Of a stretch of DNA of 64,000 bases, positions 36,215-45,953 are shown piece by piece. Origin of the DNA: Planctomycetota bacterium (GTDB taxonomy: Bacteria > Planctomycetota > Phycisphaerae > Phycisphaerales > Phycisphaeraceae). The stretch is taken from contig CP066225.1 in assembly GCA_016350165.1 (NCBI GenBank), positions 868,001 through 932,000 of the forward strand, given 5' to 3'. The notes under the pieces were generated by a model. That model worked only from the letters and a program-made list of their open reading frames with translations, was not told the DNA's origin and did no database searches. A program made the translations under genes and the position numbers. Each line of letters opens with the position of its first letter. Position 1 is the stretch's first letter.

Positions 36215-39200
36215 TCAATCAAACATCGATAACTCCAACCGGCTATCCGAATTCAGATAATCAATCAAAGCACGATATTTTACAGCATCTTCCAACGGCT
36301 GATCCTGATAATCCAGATGCCCCCAAGATCCCCACTTCCCGGGTCGATATACATTCGAATATGCCATATATAGTGAACCACCCGACGCCTCAAATGTCTT
36401 CATATTCTCAATCAATGCATGATACATCCCCGTCGTATTCTGCACTGAAATCATCATACTCGTTACAGCATCTTCGCGTGAAGTAAGATGTTGCCCAGCT
36501 TCATACGAGATATATGTAATATCACGTCCCGTTTTATTCGACCACGTCTGAGCCAACTGCTTGTGAGCAGCACGCGCATCTTTACGATTATGCATATCCA
36601 ATACAGCAAGTGCCAATAGCTCATCCTTTGAAGCAGCATTTTGCACATGAGCACCAAAATATGCCGTTGACGCAAGTGCATCCAACCGACCATTCAGTTC
36701 ATACAAAACCATCTCTGCAATCCAAGGGTTACCCTCTTGTCCTGCAAACACGCGAACCAGTCGATCCTCCTGCCCAGCAAACACTTCTGACCAAATATCA
36801 AAATCACGCCCCGCTTCATACGCCCACTGGAATAACCAGCGTTTATTCTCATCTACTGACGAATAAGCAGGATTTGCTTTCCCCTTACTACTGATCCAGT
36901 GATACTGCTGAAACGCGCCATTCCAAACCTCATTTGAATATTCAACATAAACCTTCAAATTCGGATCTAAACGATCTCGGCACATCTCTGCAAACTTACG
37001 GACAAACTCATCATCCGCTTGGTGTGGCATGCAGAACCACGGATTGAACTTCAACGTATTTGCCAAGTCAATCATATGCTCAGGTGCAATTGGCCGATCA
37101 CTTTGATGCACTTCATCTTCACTTGTTTGTTGATCCCAACTAACCAAACTGGAATTATTCGTCAGTTGCCAATCCATAAACCGCACAACACTAAACGGTT
37201 TCAAACGCTCTAAAAACAAAGGATGAAATGTACTACCATCATATTTCTGACCCGGCCCACACAATGGTGCCCACACTCTCACGTTCTCAACTTCACCCTT
37301 CGTACGAATCACCAATCCATTATCACGCTTCTGCAACGTAACTTCACCTTCACCATCAAACTCAATTGTAAAGTTACCTTGGGGCACACTGCGCGAGTCA
37401 GTCAATGCTTCATAAACTTTCCAATCACCTTCCATACGTCTGTAACTGGCTTGCCTAAATACATTCGCCCACACCCAAGCATCCGACCAGAATGTTACAG
37501 AACTCAGATTCATCCCAAGGAATGGATGACGACTAGGCAAACGCTCATCACTCCACACAGGTATATCTGGATCACCTCCGGGATTTGAACCGTTATTGTT
37601 ACCTGAGTCACTACCCGGGCTACCGCCACCACTGTTTCCACCATTATCTCCGCCATTTGTTCCACCGTTAGTGCCACCAGTATTCCCATTATCCCCGCTA
37701 TTATTTCCACCACTGTTATTACCGTTGTCATTACCAGTGTTCGTTCCTCCATCCCCCCCATCATTATTTGGCGATCCCTGATTACCACCATTATCACTAT
37801 CTATGACTTCAATCCATTGCTGAAGATACTTCGTTTCCATATCCTTAGCTGTGTAATAAATAATGATTTTATTTTTACCTTCTGGCAATTGATTTAATTC
37901 ATCTTTTCTTATAACCCACGGTTCCTGCGTTATTTTATTACTTAATCCAGCTACAGTTTGACCTTCTTTCAAAGACCAAAACCAATACCCAAGTGTAAAT
38001 CCATCAGGCAACCCACCGCTCACCTTAACTTCAATATCATCTGCACTACCTTTATTAAACGCAACATTCGCATTTGGATTGACATGAATCGTTGGCAATT
38101 CTAAAACCGGCACATCATCTTTCTTCGGCTTAATCACTTCAATCCAAAATTGCAAATATTGCGTTTCTAATCCATCTGCATATGAATAAACAATAAGTTT
38201 ATTTCGCCCCTCAGGTAACTTACTCAATTCGTCAGCACTAATACTCCATGGCTCATTAGTTAACTTCCTATTCCAGTCCGGCACAGTCTTCCCCAACACT
38301 TGCGACCATGCCCAATAACCAATACCAAATCCATTTGGCAAGTCACCTTCAACATTCAATGAAATACCAGTCAATTCACCTAATTTAAACTGTAAATTTG
38401 AATTCGAATCAACTTGGACCACAGGTAACTTCGCAACTGGCTCATTAGCCACCACTTTATCTTTAACATCAATCCAAAACTGATGGTATTCCGTCTTCAG
38501 ACCATCTGCATACGCATAAAGAATAATCTTATTGCGGCCTTCCGGTAACTTATTAAGATCATCCGTTATTATTTCCCAAGGATCATCTGATATTTTTCGA
38601 CTCCAATCAGGAACCGTCTTACCCAAAGCTTGTGACCATGCCCAATACCCAACTCCAAAACCATCAGGCTTAGATCCACTCACAGATATCTGAATACCAG
38701 CATCTTGATTTTTGATAAATACAATACCATTCCCAGTCTCAACCTTAATACTCGGCAGCGTTTTAACTGTATCATCGTTACCAGATTCATTAGCATTATC
38801 ATCACTAGGCACTTCATCTGGCGTGCTATCTAAAACACTTTTTTTATTAACAATAATAAACTGTGTTTTATACTGTGGGTCAGCATTTGGAACTGATATA
38901 TACGTGTTCAATGTATACTTACCAGGCGACAGTTTATTCAAATCAGCCGCAATAATTTGATATGGAGCAGCCATCAATCCTCTACCCCAATCTGGCTCGT
39001 TCTTCTTCAATTGATGTGACCATGCCCAATATCCACATTTTGTACCTGCAGGCACCACACTCGAAAAAGTAAAAGCCAAATCACTTGCTTTTCCTTCTTC
39101 AAAAATAATTGTTTGCTGATTGTTGATAGAAATACTTGGAACAACAACGACTCCCGGCGTCGTTTCCTCAACAGGAGTATCATCCACTTCCACAACAACT

Positions 39201-39991
39201 TTTTCACCTTCAACATTAACCCACACTGATATATACTTTGCAGCAAGCCCCTGTCCCGCATAAGCCACCTGAATCTTATTTCGCCCATCAGGCAGATTCG
39301 CAATCACATCTCCCGGTATTACCCAATTATTAGCCTTAAAATCAGTTCCCCAATCAGGCACAGTCTTACCCAATTCATGCGACCAAGACCAATAGCTCAT
39401 CACATAACCATTTGGCAATCCGCCATCCACAATCATCTTCACATCAATCGGTTTTTGTCGATTAATGACAGTATGATGCTGAACATTAAATTTCACAGCA
39501 GGCAGAGCAACAGCATTCTCGATCTTATTCGACGCGCTACTTTCAACTTCTTCGATAACTTCCACTTCAACTGGTTTATTAACAACCTCTACCCACTTTG
39601 AACCATACCGCTGTCCAGCATTCGTCACACTAACATAAACAATCAGCTTATTCGCACCGCTCGGCAACTTCGCCAATTCACTATTAGGTATCACATAAGG
39701 CGAACCTTTAACCTGTCCTCCCCATTCAGGCACAGTCTTCCCAAGCTTCTGCGACCACGCCCAATACCCAACCTTCATCTCACCACTAGCCTGACCATCC
39801 AGCTTTATTTCGATCCCTTGCCCGACTGCCATGTTATATTCAGTAGGCACATCACTACCAATATACGGTCGAGGAACCCCCTCATTCGCCCCATAAACCT
39901 TCTCTGTACAGACAAGGCTAAACATCACCAATAACGACAACACGCCAACCGTATACAAATTGGATTGTAAAGTTTGTTTCAAACCAATCAT
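36215..39991 (-). CDS. Giant secreted repeat protein with C-terminal glycosidase-like domain
   Basis: 1258 residues. A signal peptide (~1-35, ending VYG) is followed by six repeats of ~110-128 residues. Each has a GYWAWSQxLGKTVPDW-like core, near residues 75, 199, 320, 448, 558 and 668, and ends in NKLIVYxYADGL-type strands, fitting an Ig-like or jelly-roll adhesive module. A Gly/Asn/Ser-rich linker (~733-810) leads to a ~430-residue domain. That domain has YSNEVWNG (Glu1021) and ISYEAGQH (Glu1164), spaced like the acid/base and nucleophile of a TIM-barrel glycosidase. It is the first gene of the leftward EPS locus and may trim or anchor the polymer. Start ATG 39991 follows AAGGTGA. Confidence 0.8.
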   Translation of the reverse strand: MIGLKQTLQSNLYTVGVLSLLVMFSLVCTEKVYGANEGVPRPYIGSDVPTEYNMAVGQGIEIKLDGQASGEMKVGYWAWSQKLGKTVPEWGGQVKGSPYVIPNSELAKLPSGANKLIVYVSVTNAGQRYGSKWVEVVNKPVEVEVIEEVESSASNKIENAVALPAVKFNVQHHTVINRQKPIDVKMIVDGGLPNGYVMSYWSWSHELGKTVPDWGTDFKANNWVIPGDVIANLPDGRNKIQVAYAGQGLAAKYISVWVNVEGEKVVVEVDDTPVEETTPGVVVVPSISINNQQTIIFEEGKASDLAFTFSSVVPAGTKCGYWAWSHQLKKNEPDWGRGLMAAPYQIIAADLNKLSPGKYTLNTYISVPNADPQYKTQFIIVNKKSVLDSTPDEVPSDDNANESGNDDTVKTLPSIKVETGNGIVFIKNQDAGIQISVSGSKPDGFGVGYWAWSQALGKTVPDWSRKISDDPWEIITDDLNKLPEGRNKIILYAYADGLKTEYHQFWIDVKDKVVANEPVAKLPVVQVDSNSNLQFKLGELTGISLNVEGDLPNGFGIGYWAWSQVLGKTVPDWNRKLTNEPWSISADELSKLPEGRNKLIVYSYADGLETQYLQFWIEVIKPKKDDVPVLELPTIHVNPNANVAFNKGSADDIEVKVSGGLPDGFTLGYWFWSLKEGQTVAGLSNKITQEPWVIRKDELNQLPEGKNKIIIYYTAKDMETKYLQQWIEVIDSDNGGNQGSPNNDGGDGGTNTGNDNGNNSGGNNSGDNGNTGGTNGGTNGGDNGGNSGGGSPGSDSGNNNGSNPGGDPDIPVWSDERLPSRHPFLGMNLSSVTFWSDAWVWANVFRQASYRRMEGDWKVYEALTDSRSVPQGNFTIEFDGEGEVTLQKRDNGLVIRTKGEVENVRVWAPLCGPGQKYDGSTFHPLFLERLKPFSVVRFMDWQLTNNSSLVSWDQQTSEDEVHQSDRPIAPEHMIDLANTLKFNPWFCMPHQADDEFVRKFAEMCRDRLDPNLKVYVEYSNEVWNGAFQQYHWISSKGKANPAYSSVDENKRWLFQWAYEAGRDFDIWSEVFAGQEDRLVRVFAGQEGNPWIAEMVLYELNGRLDALASTAYFGAHVQNAASKDELLALAVLDMHNRKDARAAHKQLAQTWSNKTGRDITYISYEAGQHLTSREDAVTSMMISVQNTTGMYHALIENMKTFEASGGSLYMAYSNVYRPGKWGSWGHLDYQDQPLEDAVKYRALIDYLNSDSRLELSMFD

Positions 39992-40508
39992 GTTTTCACC
40001 TTCTCAACGCATCATCATTCAGGATAGTTTTTGATTCATGCAACTGATAAAAACCAAACGACATAACCGCCAACTTTTCTCTAATTTGCGTGCTTTACTT
40101 GAATTCTCAAGCCCACAAAATCAGCACAACCCATACAAACGGTATATCTGGTTTCAGTGTAAAAATATGATTCACAAGTCCTGCCGTTCAACTGCATTAC
40201 TTAGAACGCATAGCAATCTTTCAGCAACAACTTCATACAACCACCCACATACCTAATCGGACAATTCGTATTTCAATTAACGCGACCATAGACTTCCCCC
40301 CCATATCCACCACCCGATTCAACGATAGTGAGGCCCATGCCCAAAACATTACCTGTAACAACTGTACCACCTGTACCTGTTAATCAACTTCCAATCACCA
40401 CTAAACCATCCTCAATACCCATAAACACATATTAAAAAGACCGCCTCAAACATAGCTATCCGGTAAGCAGCTACATTTGAAGCGGTCTTATATCTTCAAT
40501 TCAATCTT
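39992..40508. other. Intergenic region between EPS locus and KDPG aldolase gene
   Basis: No gene is supported in these 517 bases; the 72-codon rightward frame at 40038-40256 has no domain and no RBS. The region should contain the leftward promoter of the giant repeat protein. Its left part is A/C-rich on the + strand, and its right end is the terminator of the KDPG aldolase gene. Confidence 0.5.
40435..40490 (-). terminator. Long hairpin terminator after the KDPG aldolase gene
   Basis: Read leftward, AAGACCGCTTCAAATGTAGC pairs with GCTATGTTTGAGGCGGTCTT (single mismatches) and ends in TTTTTAAT. It lies about 20 bases after the aldolase stop. Confidence 0.88.
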
Positions 40509-41144
40509 TTACTCAGCAGCACTCGCAGCCAATGCCAGCGCCTCTTTAACCTGAGCCGTGATCTCACCCCACTGTTTGTTTTTTATCTGATCGCGTGCCG
40601 CCAACCATGACCCACCAATACAACGCACCACTGGCGCCGCCAAATACTCCTGCATATTCCCAACATTAATCCCACCAGTTGGGCAGAAGCTAACGCCTTG
40701 TGATTGATACGGCCCCGCAAGTGCTTTCAGCATCTTTACACCACCAGCATTACCTGCAGGGAAAAACTTCAGCAACTTACATCCTAATGACAAGCCTTGC
40801 TCAATCTCCGAAGGAGTCATCACACCCGGCACAAACAACGTGTCATTCGCCTGAAACTTCTTAACAATCTCTGGATTCAGACCTGGCGCCAAACCAAAAT
40901 CAACACCCAAATCCAAACACGTTTGTGCCTGCTCAGGTGTCACAACTGTGCCTGCTCCAACCAACATATCAGGAAAGGCTTTCTTCACTCGTGAAATCGC
41001 TTCTGGCGCAGCTGCTGTCCTGAATGTAATCTCAACAACATCCAAACCACCTGCAAGCATCGCTTCAGCCAACGGCTCCGCATCACTCGCATCATCAATC
41101 ACAACAACCGGAACTATCGGCTGAACTATCTCTTTAATAGCCAT
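40509..41144 (-). CDS. eda: 2-dehydro-3-deoxyphosphogluconate (KDPG) aldolase
   Basis: 211 residues, TIM barrel. DVVEITFRT carries the catalytic Glu, ISRVKKAFPDMLVGAGTV is typical, LGCKLLKFFPAGNAGG has the Schiff-base Lys, and CPTGGINVGN binds phosphate. It cleaves KDPG to pyruvate and glyceraldehyde-3-phosphate, the last step of Entner-Doudoroff and uronate catabolism. ATG 41144 has GGAG 8 bases upstream. It is the last gene of a leftward operon (GH88 - SDR - eda) that probably processes uronate oligosaccharides. Confidence 0.93.
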   Translation of the reverse strand: MAIKEIVQPIVPVVVIDDASDAEPLAEAMLAGGLDVVEITFRTAAAPEAISRVKKAFPDMLVGAGTVVTPEQAQTCLDLGVDFGLAPGLNPEIVKKFQANDTLFVPGVMTPSEIEQGLSLGCKLLKFFPAGNAGGVKMLKALAGPYQSQGVSFCPTGGINVGNMQEYLAAPVVRCIGGSWLAARDQIKNKQWGEITAQVKEALALAASAAE

Positions 41145-41220
41145 CTTATGACTCCATTTCACTTCTCATTTAAAAGCAAACATGCAATTCACACTCTAAA
41201 CATATCACAATCATTAGAGT

Positions 41221-41997
41221 TTAAAGTCGGTGCATCATCAAGCCACCATCAACCGTAACAACCTGCCCAGTTGCATAAGGCATGTCACCACGAACCATCG
41301 CCGCTGCTACCTTACCAACATCCTCAGGCGTCCCCCAACGCTTCTGCAATGTCAGACCATTCTCAAACATCGCATCATATTTCTCTTTAACCCCACCAGT
41401 CATATCTGTCGCAATCACACCAGGTCGAATCTCAAAAACATCAATATCAAACTCAGCCAAACGCACCGCCCACAACTTCGTCGCCATGCCAATCCCTGCC
41501 TTCGTCAAACAGTAATCACCACGATTCACCGAAGCAACCTCAGCACTAATTGAACCAACATTCACAATACGACCTTCAAAACTGGGGTCTTTTTGCTTCT
41601 GTTCAACCATGCAGTTAGCAGCAGCCTGCGTCAGGAAATAAGGACCTTTCAAGTTGATATTCATCAACCGATCAAAACTTTCTTCACTCGCGTCAAGCAC
41701 ATCCGCACGAACATTCGGAGCAACACCAGCATTATTAATCAATACATTCAAACGCCCAAAGCGTTCAATCGTCTCATCAATCAACTTCTTACGGTCGTCA
41801 GCACTGGATACATCTGCAATCACATATGCAACCTCCGCGCCCATTGCTTCCAGCTTCTCAACCACCGGCTGCACATCTTCTGCCGAGCGACGACCGCACA
41901 AAACCAACTTCGCACCTTCTTTTGCCAAGCATTCAGCAATCCCCAAACCAATCCCTCTTGTTCCCCCTGTTACGATGACCACTGGAGCATTTCCCAT
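41221..41997 (-). CDS. Short-chain dehydrogenase/reductase
   Basis: 258 residues, classic SDR: VIVTGGTRGIGLG, NNAG, SISAEVASVNRGDYCLTKAG with catalytic Ser/Tyr/Lys, and EIRPGVIATDM. Linked to the GH88 and KDPG aldolase genes, it most plausibly reduces an unsaturated uronate product (DEH reductase or KduD role) before KDG phosphorylation. That specific role is inferred from context; no KDG kinase is in the window. The gap to eda is 76 bases. Confidence 0.85.
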   Translation of the reverse strand: MGNAPVVIVTGGTRGIGLGIAECLAKEGAKLVLCGRRSAEDVQPVVEKLEAMGAEVAYVIADVSSADDRKKLIDETIERFGRLNVLINNAGVAPNVRADVLDASEESFDRLMNINLKGPYFLTQAAANCMVEQKQKDPSFEGRIVNVGSISAEVASVNRGDYCLTKAGIGMATKLWAVRLAEFDIDVFEIRPGVIATDMTGGVKEKYDAMFENGLTLQKRWGTPEDVGKVAAAMVRGDMPYATGQVVTVDGGLMMHRL

Positions 41998-42062
41998 GGC
42001 TATTTCCTTTTCACTTTAGTTCTTAACAAACAATCAACATCCCATACTTCTCTATCCATTGA

Positions 42063-43430
42063 TTAGCCGCCAAAGAACGTGTAATAACGTTCATCTTTCG
42101 CCAATCTTTGCACTAACAATGCAAGTTCACGAAGATGATAATCGCCCCACATGCAAGATTCATCGCAAGGTACCTTACGATTCGGCGCAACATAGTCCCA
42201 GCCATTCGGCCAGTGATACACACTATGCAACAACAAACCTTGATGCTCAGCATTCATACTCAAATATGGCTCTTCAAGCAGGCGACTCAATACAGTCAAC
42301 CCTGCCTGCATATATTTATCTCCCTCTTCTCCGCCGAGATATTTACCCAAGCGAATCAAACCCTGTGCACCAATTGCTGACGCCGAACTATCCACCGGTT
42401 CATACTCGTTGTACGGATCAGCCGCACGTTCAAGATAATCATCACCCAACTTCACCAAACCCGGTGCACCTGTATCCCAGTAGCAAATACCATCTGCAGC
42501 AGAACCTAGTTCAATATAAAAATCACAAGTCGCCTTAGCCGTTTTCAAAAACGCATCTTCCAAAGCTTCAAAGCCACCCCATGCTTCCAGCTCTTCTTTA
42601 CGTGTCGCTAAGAATTCAAGCTCTTCAATAAACCCAACCATCGCCCACGCTAAGCCGCGTGTCCATGTTGTGAACGCTGAATAACCTTGCTGCGTACTCG
42701 GCGCTCTAAACGCACCATTATTCGCATTAAACAATGCTTCGTGTGCAGTTCGTCCACGCAAATCATACGTATCACGCCCTTCACCGTACCAAACATTGTA
42801 TTTCGCTGTACTTTTCGCATGATCAATCACTCTACCTAACAATGAGATAGACTCATCCTGCTCACCCATCAAGCTATGACCAAGCATGTGGCTCACTGAC
42901 AGAGCACGGCATGTTCTGATCGTATCAACAAACAAACTCTGCGGACCATTAAACGAATACATATACCCACCACCATCAGCTGTCTTCGCCCAACGCGCCG
43001 CTTGCACAGCACCACTCACCTTAAGTGCCAATTCATAAAAATGCTTTTCCCAGGCATTCTCTTCAATCACACCCTCTTGCATCAATCGCCAAAGGTTGCC
43101 GTATGTACTCACATTATTAAAACCATGATCGTGCACACCAACATGCGTCAAGTGACTCGCCATGCTATTCAGCGTACTCTCACGACCGATCTCTAAAAAC
43201 TTCTCATCACGCGTTGCATCAAACTGCAGCACAGCCGATCCATACTGAAAACCTTCTGTCCATTCAGTCCAGCCTTGCTTCTGATACACACCCTTCACAG
43301 TAAATACAGGTGCACCATCAACACGATCAAAGCTCTTCTGAATGCTTTCGATCTTCTTCCCCGAAACGTCCCACATCTTCTCAATCTTTGGCAGCAGATC
43401 CGCAGCCTTAATTCCCATATCAATCTTCAT
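42063..43430 (-). CDS. GH88 unsaturated glucuronyl hydrolase
   Basis: 455 residues, (alpha/alpha)6-barrel of the GH88/GH105 group. It has GVHDHGFNN (Asp101), NNGAFRAPSTQQGYSAFTTW, RGLAWAM, YWDTGAP, DSSASAIGAQGL and SCMWGDYHLREL. These enzymes hydrate the vinyl ether of unsaturated uronic acids left by polysaccharide lyases. No signal peptide is present, so it acts in the cytoplasm on imported oligosaccharides. AAAGGAAG lies just upstream of ATG 43430. It is divergent from an AraC-family regulator, its likely controller. Confidence 0.88.
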   Translation of the reverse strand: MKIDMGIKAADLLPKIEKMWDVSGKKIESIQKSFDRVDGAPVFTVKGVYQKQGWTEWTEGFQYGSAVLQFDATRDEKFLEIGRESTLNSMASHLTHVGVHDHGFNNVSTYGNLWRLMQEGVIEENAWEKHFYELALKVSGAVQAARWAKTADGGGYMYSFNGPQSLFVDTIRTCRALSVSHMLGHSLMGEQDESISLLGRVIDHAKSTAKYNVWYGEGRDTYDLRGRTAHEALFNANNGAFRAPSTQQGYSAFTTWTRGLAWAMVGFIEELEFLATRKEELEAWGGFEALEDAFLKTAKATCDFYIELGSAADGICYWDTGAPGLVKLGDDYLERAADPYNEYEPVDSSASAIGAQGLIRLGKYLGGEEGDKYMQAGLTVLSRLLEEPYLSMNAEHQGLLLHSVYHWPNGWDYVAPNRKVPCDESCMWGDYHLRELALLVQRLAKDERYYTFFGG

Positions 43431-43587
43431 CGCATCTTCCTTTTTACCAAGATCGGCTTTTGCGAGTTTCTTACATTCTCTAGCCGCTTCATGCAGCTAT
43501 CACTTCAATCATATACTACCCCATCATCTCGCCCCCGCAATGACATTATTCTTGCCATGCGTGTCCAGATATGCAAAACTATCCCAC

Positions 43588-44502
43588 ATGAAGAAGCAAC
43601 CAATACCCAACAACCTCGCCGCCTCCCTCAGTAAACTATCATCTCCTTCAGACGAAAGATCCATCCGCGATCTCTTCAGCCAACTCTTTATTTCACCCTC
43701 AAAACTCATCCAAACCTTCTCCTATGAACTCAACAACACCGTCGAGTTCACCCCCCATAAACACAGCAACCAAATACAGTTCGACCTATTCGACAACTGT
43801 GTCGGCGAAATCTACATCGAAGATAAATGGCACCCCATCACAGGCTCCACCGCTATGGTCGCATACCCCGGCTCCATGCACGGCTACAAAATCTCGCCAA
43901 AGAACAAACACTCCTACGTTTACCACATCAAAATCCAAACTCAAAAACATTGGCCAGTCTGCAAATACAAGCCGTGGCCTGAGATAATTGTCGACTTTGG
44001 CAAAAAAGAAACACTCATTTCAACACTCAAATCTGTCATGAATTTAAGCTTTTTCTCCAAAGAAAAATCCATCCCACTCGTACTCAGACTCTGCGAATCC
44101 CTCTACCTTTGGCCACGCACCGACACCTATTCAACATCCATTCTCGACATCATCGCAACTGCTGACCAGGACAGCACCGATCGTCGCATTATTAAGTCAC
44201 TTGAACTCATCGAACGCTCCCCTTCCCTACCTCCAACACAGGAAGAACTCGCCCAAGCTTGCCACCTTTCGCCCCGTCATTTTGCTCGACGTTTCCGCGC
44301 TTTACTAGGCTGTACACCTCACGAATACGCCACCGCTCGGCGACTCCAAAAAGCCTCTTCCATGCTCCTCGATGACCGTCTAAAGATCTATCAAATCGCC
44401 GAAGCACTCGGCTTTAGCAGCGTTGGTGTCTTCTCCAGATGGTTCACTTCGCACACAGGTCAAAGCCCCACTAACTTCCGCAATCATCCCAATATTATCT
44501 AA
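43588..44502 (+). CDS. AraC-family transcriptional regulator
   Basis: About 304 residues. The N-terminal ~190 residues look like a cupin ligand-binding domain (NNTVEFTPHKHSNQIQFDLF, MVAYPGSMHGYKIS). The C-terminal ~100 residues have two helix-turn-helix motifs: EELAQACHLSPRHFARRFRA and IYQIAEALGFSSVGVFSRWF, with the FT-HTGQSPTNFR end. It is divergent from the GH88-SDR-eda operon and probably responds to a uronate or oligosaccharide. The frame is open to 43342 but overlaps the GH88 5' end; ATG 43588 gives the usual length. No clear RBS precedes it. Confidence 0.85.
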   Translation: MKKQPIPNNLAASLSKLSSPSDERSIRDLFSQLFISPSKLIQTFSYELNNTVEFTPHKHSNQIQFDLFDNCVGEIYIEDKWHPITGSTAMVAYPGSMHGYKISPKNKHSYVYHIKIQTQKHWPVCKYKPWPEIIVDFGKKETLISTLKSVMNLSFFSKEKSIPLVLRLCESLYLWPRTDTYSTSILDIIATADQDSTDRRIIKSLELIERSPSLPPTQEELAQACHLSPRHFARRFRALLGCTPHEYATARRLQKASSMLLDDRLKIYQIAEALGFSSVGVFSRWFTSHTGQSPTNFRNHPNII

Positions 44503-44592
44503 CCGGCATCCAAAATGTCGCTTTTTGCTAAAGTAAAAGTCACACATCCCCATCGCGATCACCTCGATGGACCGCTATCATACGTTCCGTCA

Positions 44593-44610
44593 AATGAACA
44601 ATTGTTCATT
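44593..44610. promoter_or_regulatory. Perfect 18-bp palindrome, candidate operator
   Basis: AATGAACAATTGTTCATT is fully self-complementary and lies 108 bases before the start of the first oxidoreductase gene, in the space downstream of the AraC gene. It has the form of a TetR- or GntR-type dimer site. Its regulator is unknown. Confidence 0.45.
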
Positions 44611-44717
44611 CGCAACGCTCGCGTACCCCACCAGACATACCACGCAAATTAACGTCAAACACACAGGCAGATCTTGCCTTCTAATCGACCACGCTTATTG
44701 CGAAACCGAGGAAGAAA

Positions 44718-45914
44718 ATGGAAATCAAACCAGTCAAAATCATCATGAACGGTGTCACCGGACGTATGGGCACAAACCAGCACCTCGTTCGCTCCATCTT
44801 GGCAATCATCAAAGAGGGTGGCCTCAAAATCAGCGACGACCTCATCCTCATGCCAAAGCCTCTCCTCACTGGACGCAATGAGAACAAGCTCAAAAACCTC
44901 GCTGAAAAGTTCGGCCCTGACGCAATCGGCAAACCACTCGAATATACAACCGACGTCCAAGGCGCAATCAACGGCAAGTACGGCAAAGCTGATATCTTCT
45001 TCGACGCATCAGGTACGCTCCAGCGTGCTAAGTTCATCGAAATGGCTGTCGAAGCTGGCCTCCCAATCTACTGCGAAAAACCAACTGCAGTCACAACCGA
45101 CGAAGCACTTCGCCTTGCAGAACTCACCGAATCAGCAGGTCTCAAAAACGGCGTCGTTCAGGACAAACTCTGGCTCCCCGGCTTCCGCAAGCTCGTCGCT
45201 CTTCAAGAGCAAAATTTCTTCGGCAAGATACTCTCCATCCGCGGCGACTTCGGCTACTGGGTCTTCTCCGGTGAGGTTGCAGATCAGCCAACACAACGTC
45301 CAAGCTGGAACTACCGAGAAGAAGATGGCGGCGGCATGATGATCGACATGTTCTGTCACTGGCGTTACGTCATCGACAACGTCTTTGGCCCTGTAAAATC
45401 AGTCGTTTCATACGGCAACGTCGATCTCGACAAACGCTTTGACGAACAAGGCATCGAATACAAAGCAACCGCCGACGATTCAGCCTACGCAATCTTCCTC
45501 CTCGAAAACGGCACCGTCTGCCAGTTCAACTCTTCATGGTGCACACGCGTTCGCCGTGACGACCTCCTCACTGTTCAAGTGGACGGCACACACGGCTCCG
45601 CTGTCGCAACACTCCGCGACTGCTATGTACAGGACATCTCCATGACACCAAAACCTGTCTGGAATCCTGACATCGAACAACCAATCAACTTCTACGACGG
45701 TTGGCACAAAGTTCCTGATAACTGCGAATACGACAACGCATTCAAGATTCAATGGGAATACTTCCTCCGCCACGTCATGCTCGACGAACCATTCCGCTGG
45801 ACGCTCCGCGAAGGCGCCAAGGGCGTACAGCTTGCCGAACTAGGTATGCAAAGCTGGAAGAACCGTGAATGGGTTGACCTCCCAGAACTCGCACCAGCAA
45901 ACGCTGCTAAATAA
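44718..45914 (+). CDS. Gfo/Idh/MocA family oxidoreductase
   Basis: 398 residues. The N-terminal Rossmann domain (KIIMNGVTGRMGTNQHLVRS) has an unusual dihydrodipicolinate-reductase-like glycine loop. The family motif is YCEKPTAVT with the Lys-Pro pair, and the C-terminal dimer domain has GGGMMIDMFCHWRYV with the active-site His. It oxidises or reduces a sugar or inositol derivative using NAD(P). It has a GAGGAAG just before ATG 44718 and is followed 39 bases later by a sugar isomerase, a common catabolic pairing. Confidence 0.88.
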   Translation: MEIKPVKIIMNGVTGRMGTNQHLVRSILAIIKEGGLKISDDLILMPKPLLTGRNENKLKNLAEKFGPDAIGKPLEYTTDVQGAINGKYGKADIFFDASGTLQRAKFIEMAVEAGLPIYCEKPTAVTTDEALRLAELTESAGLKNGVVQDKLWLPGFRKLVALQEQNFFGKILSIRGDFGYWVFSGEVADQPTQRPSWNYREEDGGGMMIDMFCHWRYVIDNVFGPVKSVVSYGNVDLDKRFDEQGIEYKATADDSAYAIFLLENGTVCQFNSSWCTRVRRDDLLTVQVDGTHGSAVATLRDCYVQDISMTPKPVWNPDIEQPINFYDGWHKVPDNCEYDNAFKIQWEYFLRHVMLDEPFRWTLREGAKGVQLAELGMQSWKNREWVDLPELAPANAAK

Positions 45915-45953
45915 GTAAGATGTCTCTCATCTAACTCTTGATTAGGCAAAACA

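Noticed and set aside
37580-37800. Repetitive DNA that could look like a repeat array or CRISPR
   Set aside because: It encodes the Gly/Asn/Ser-rich linker of the giant protein; there is no regular repeat-spacer pattern.
40038-40256. Rightward open frame of 72 codons
   Set aside because: No domain or RBS and a residue composition typical of random AT-rich frames.
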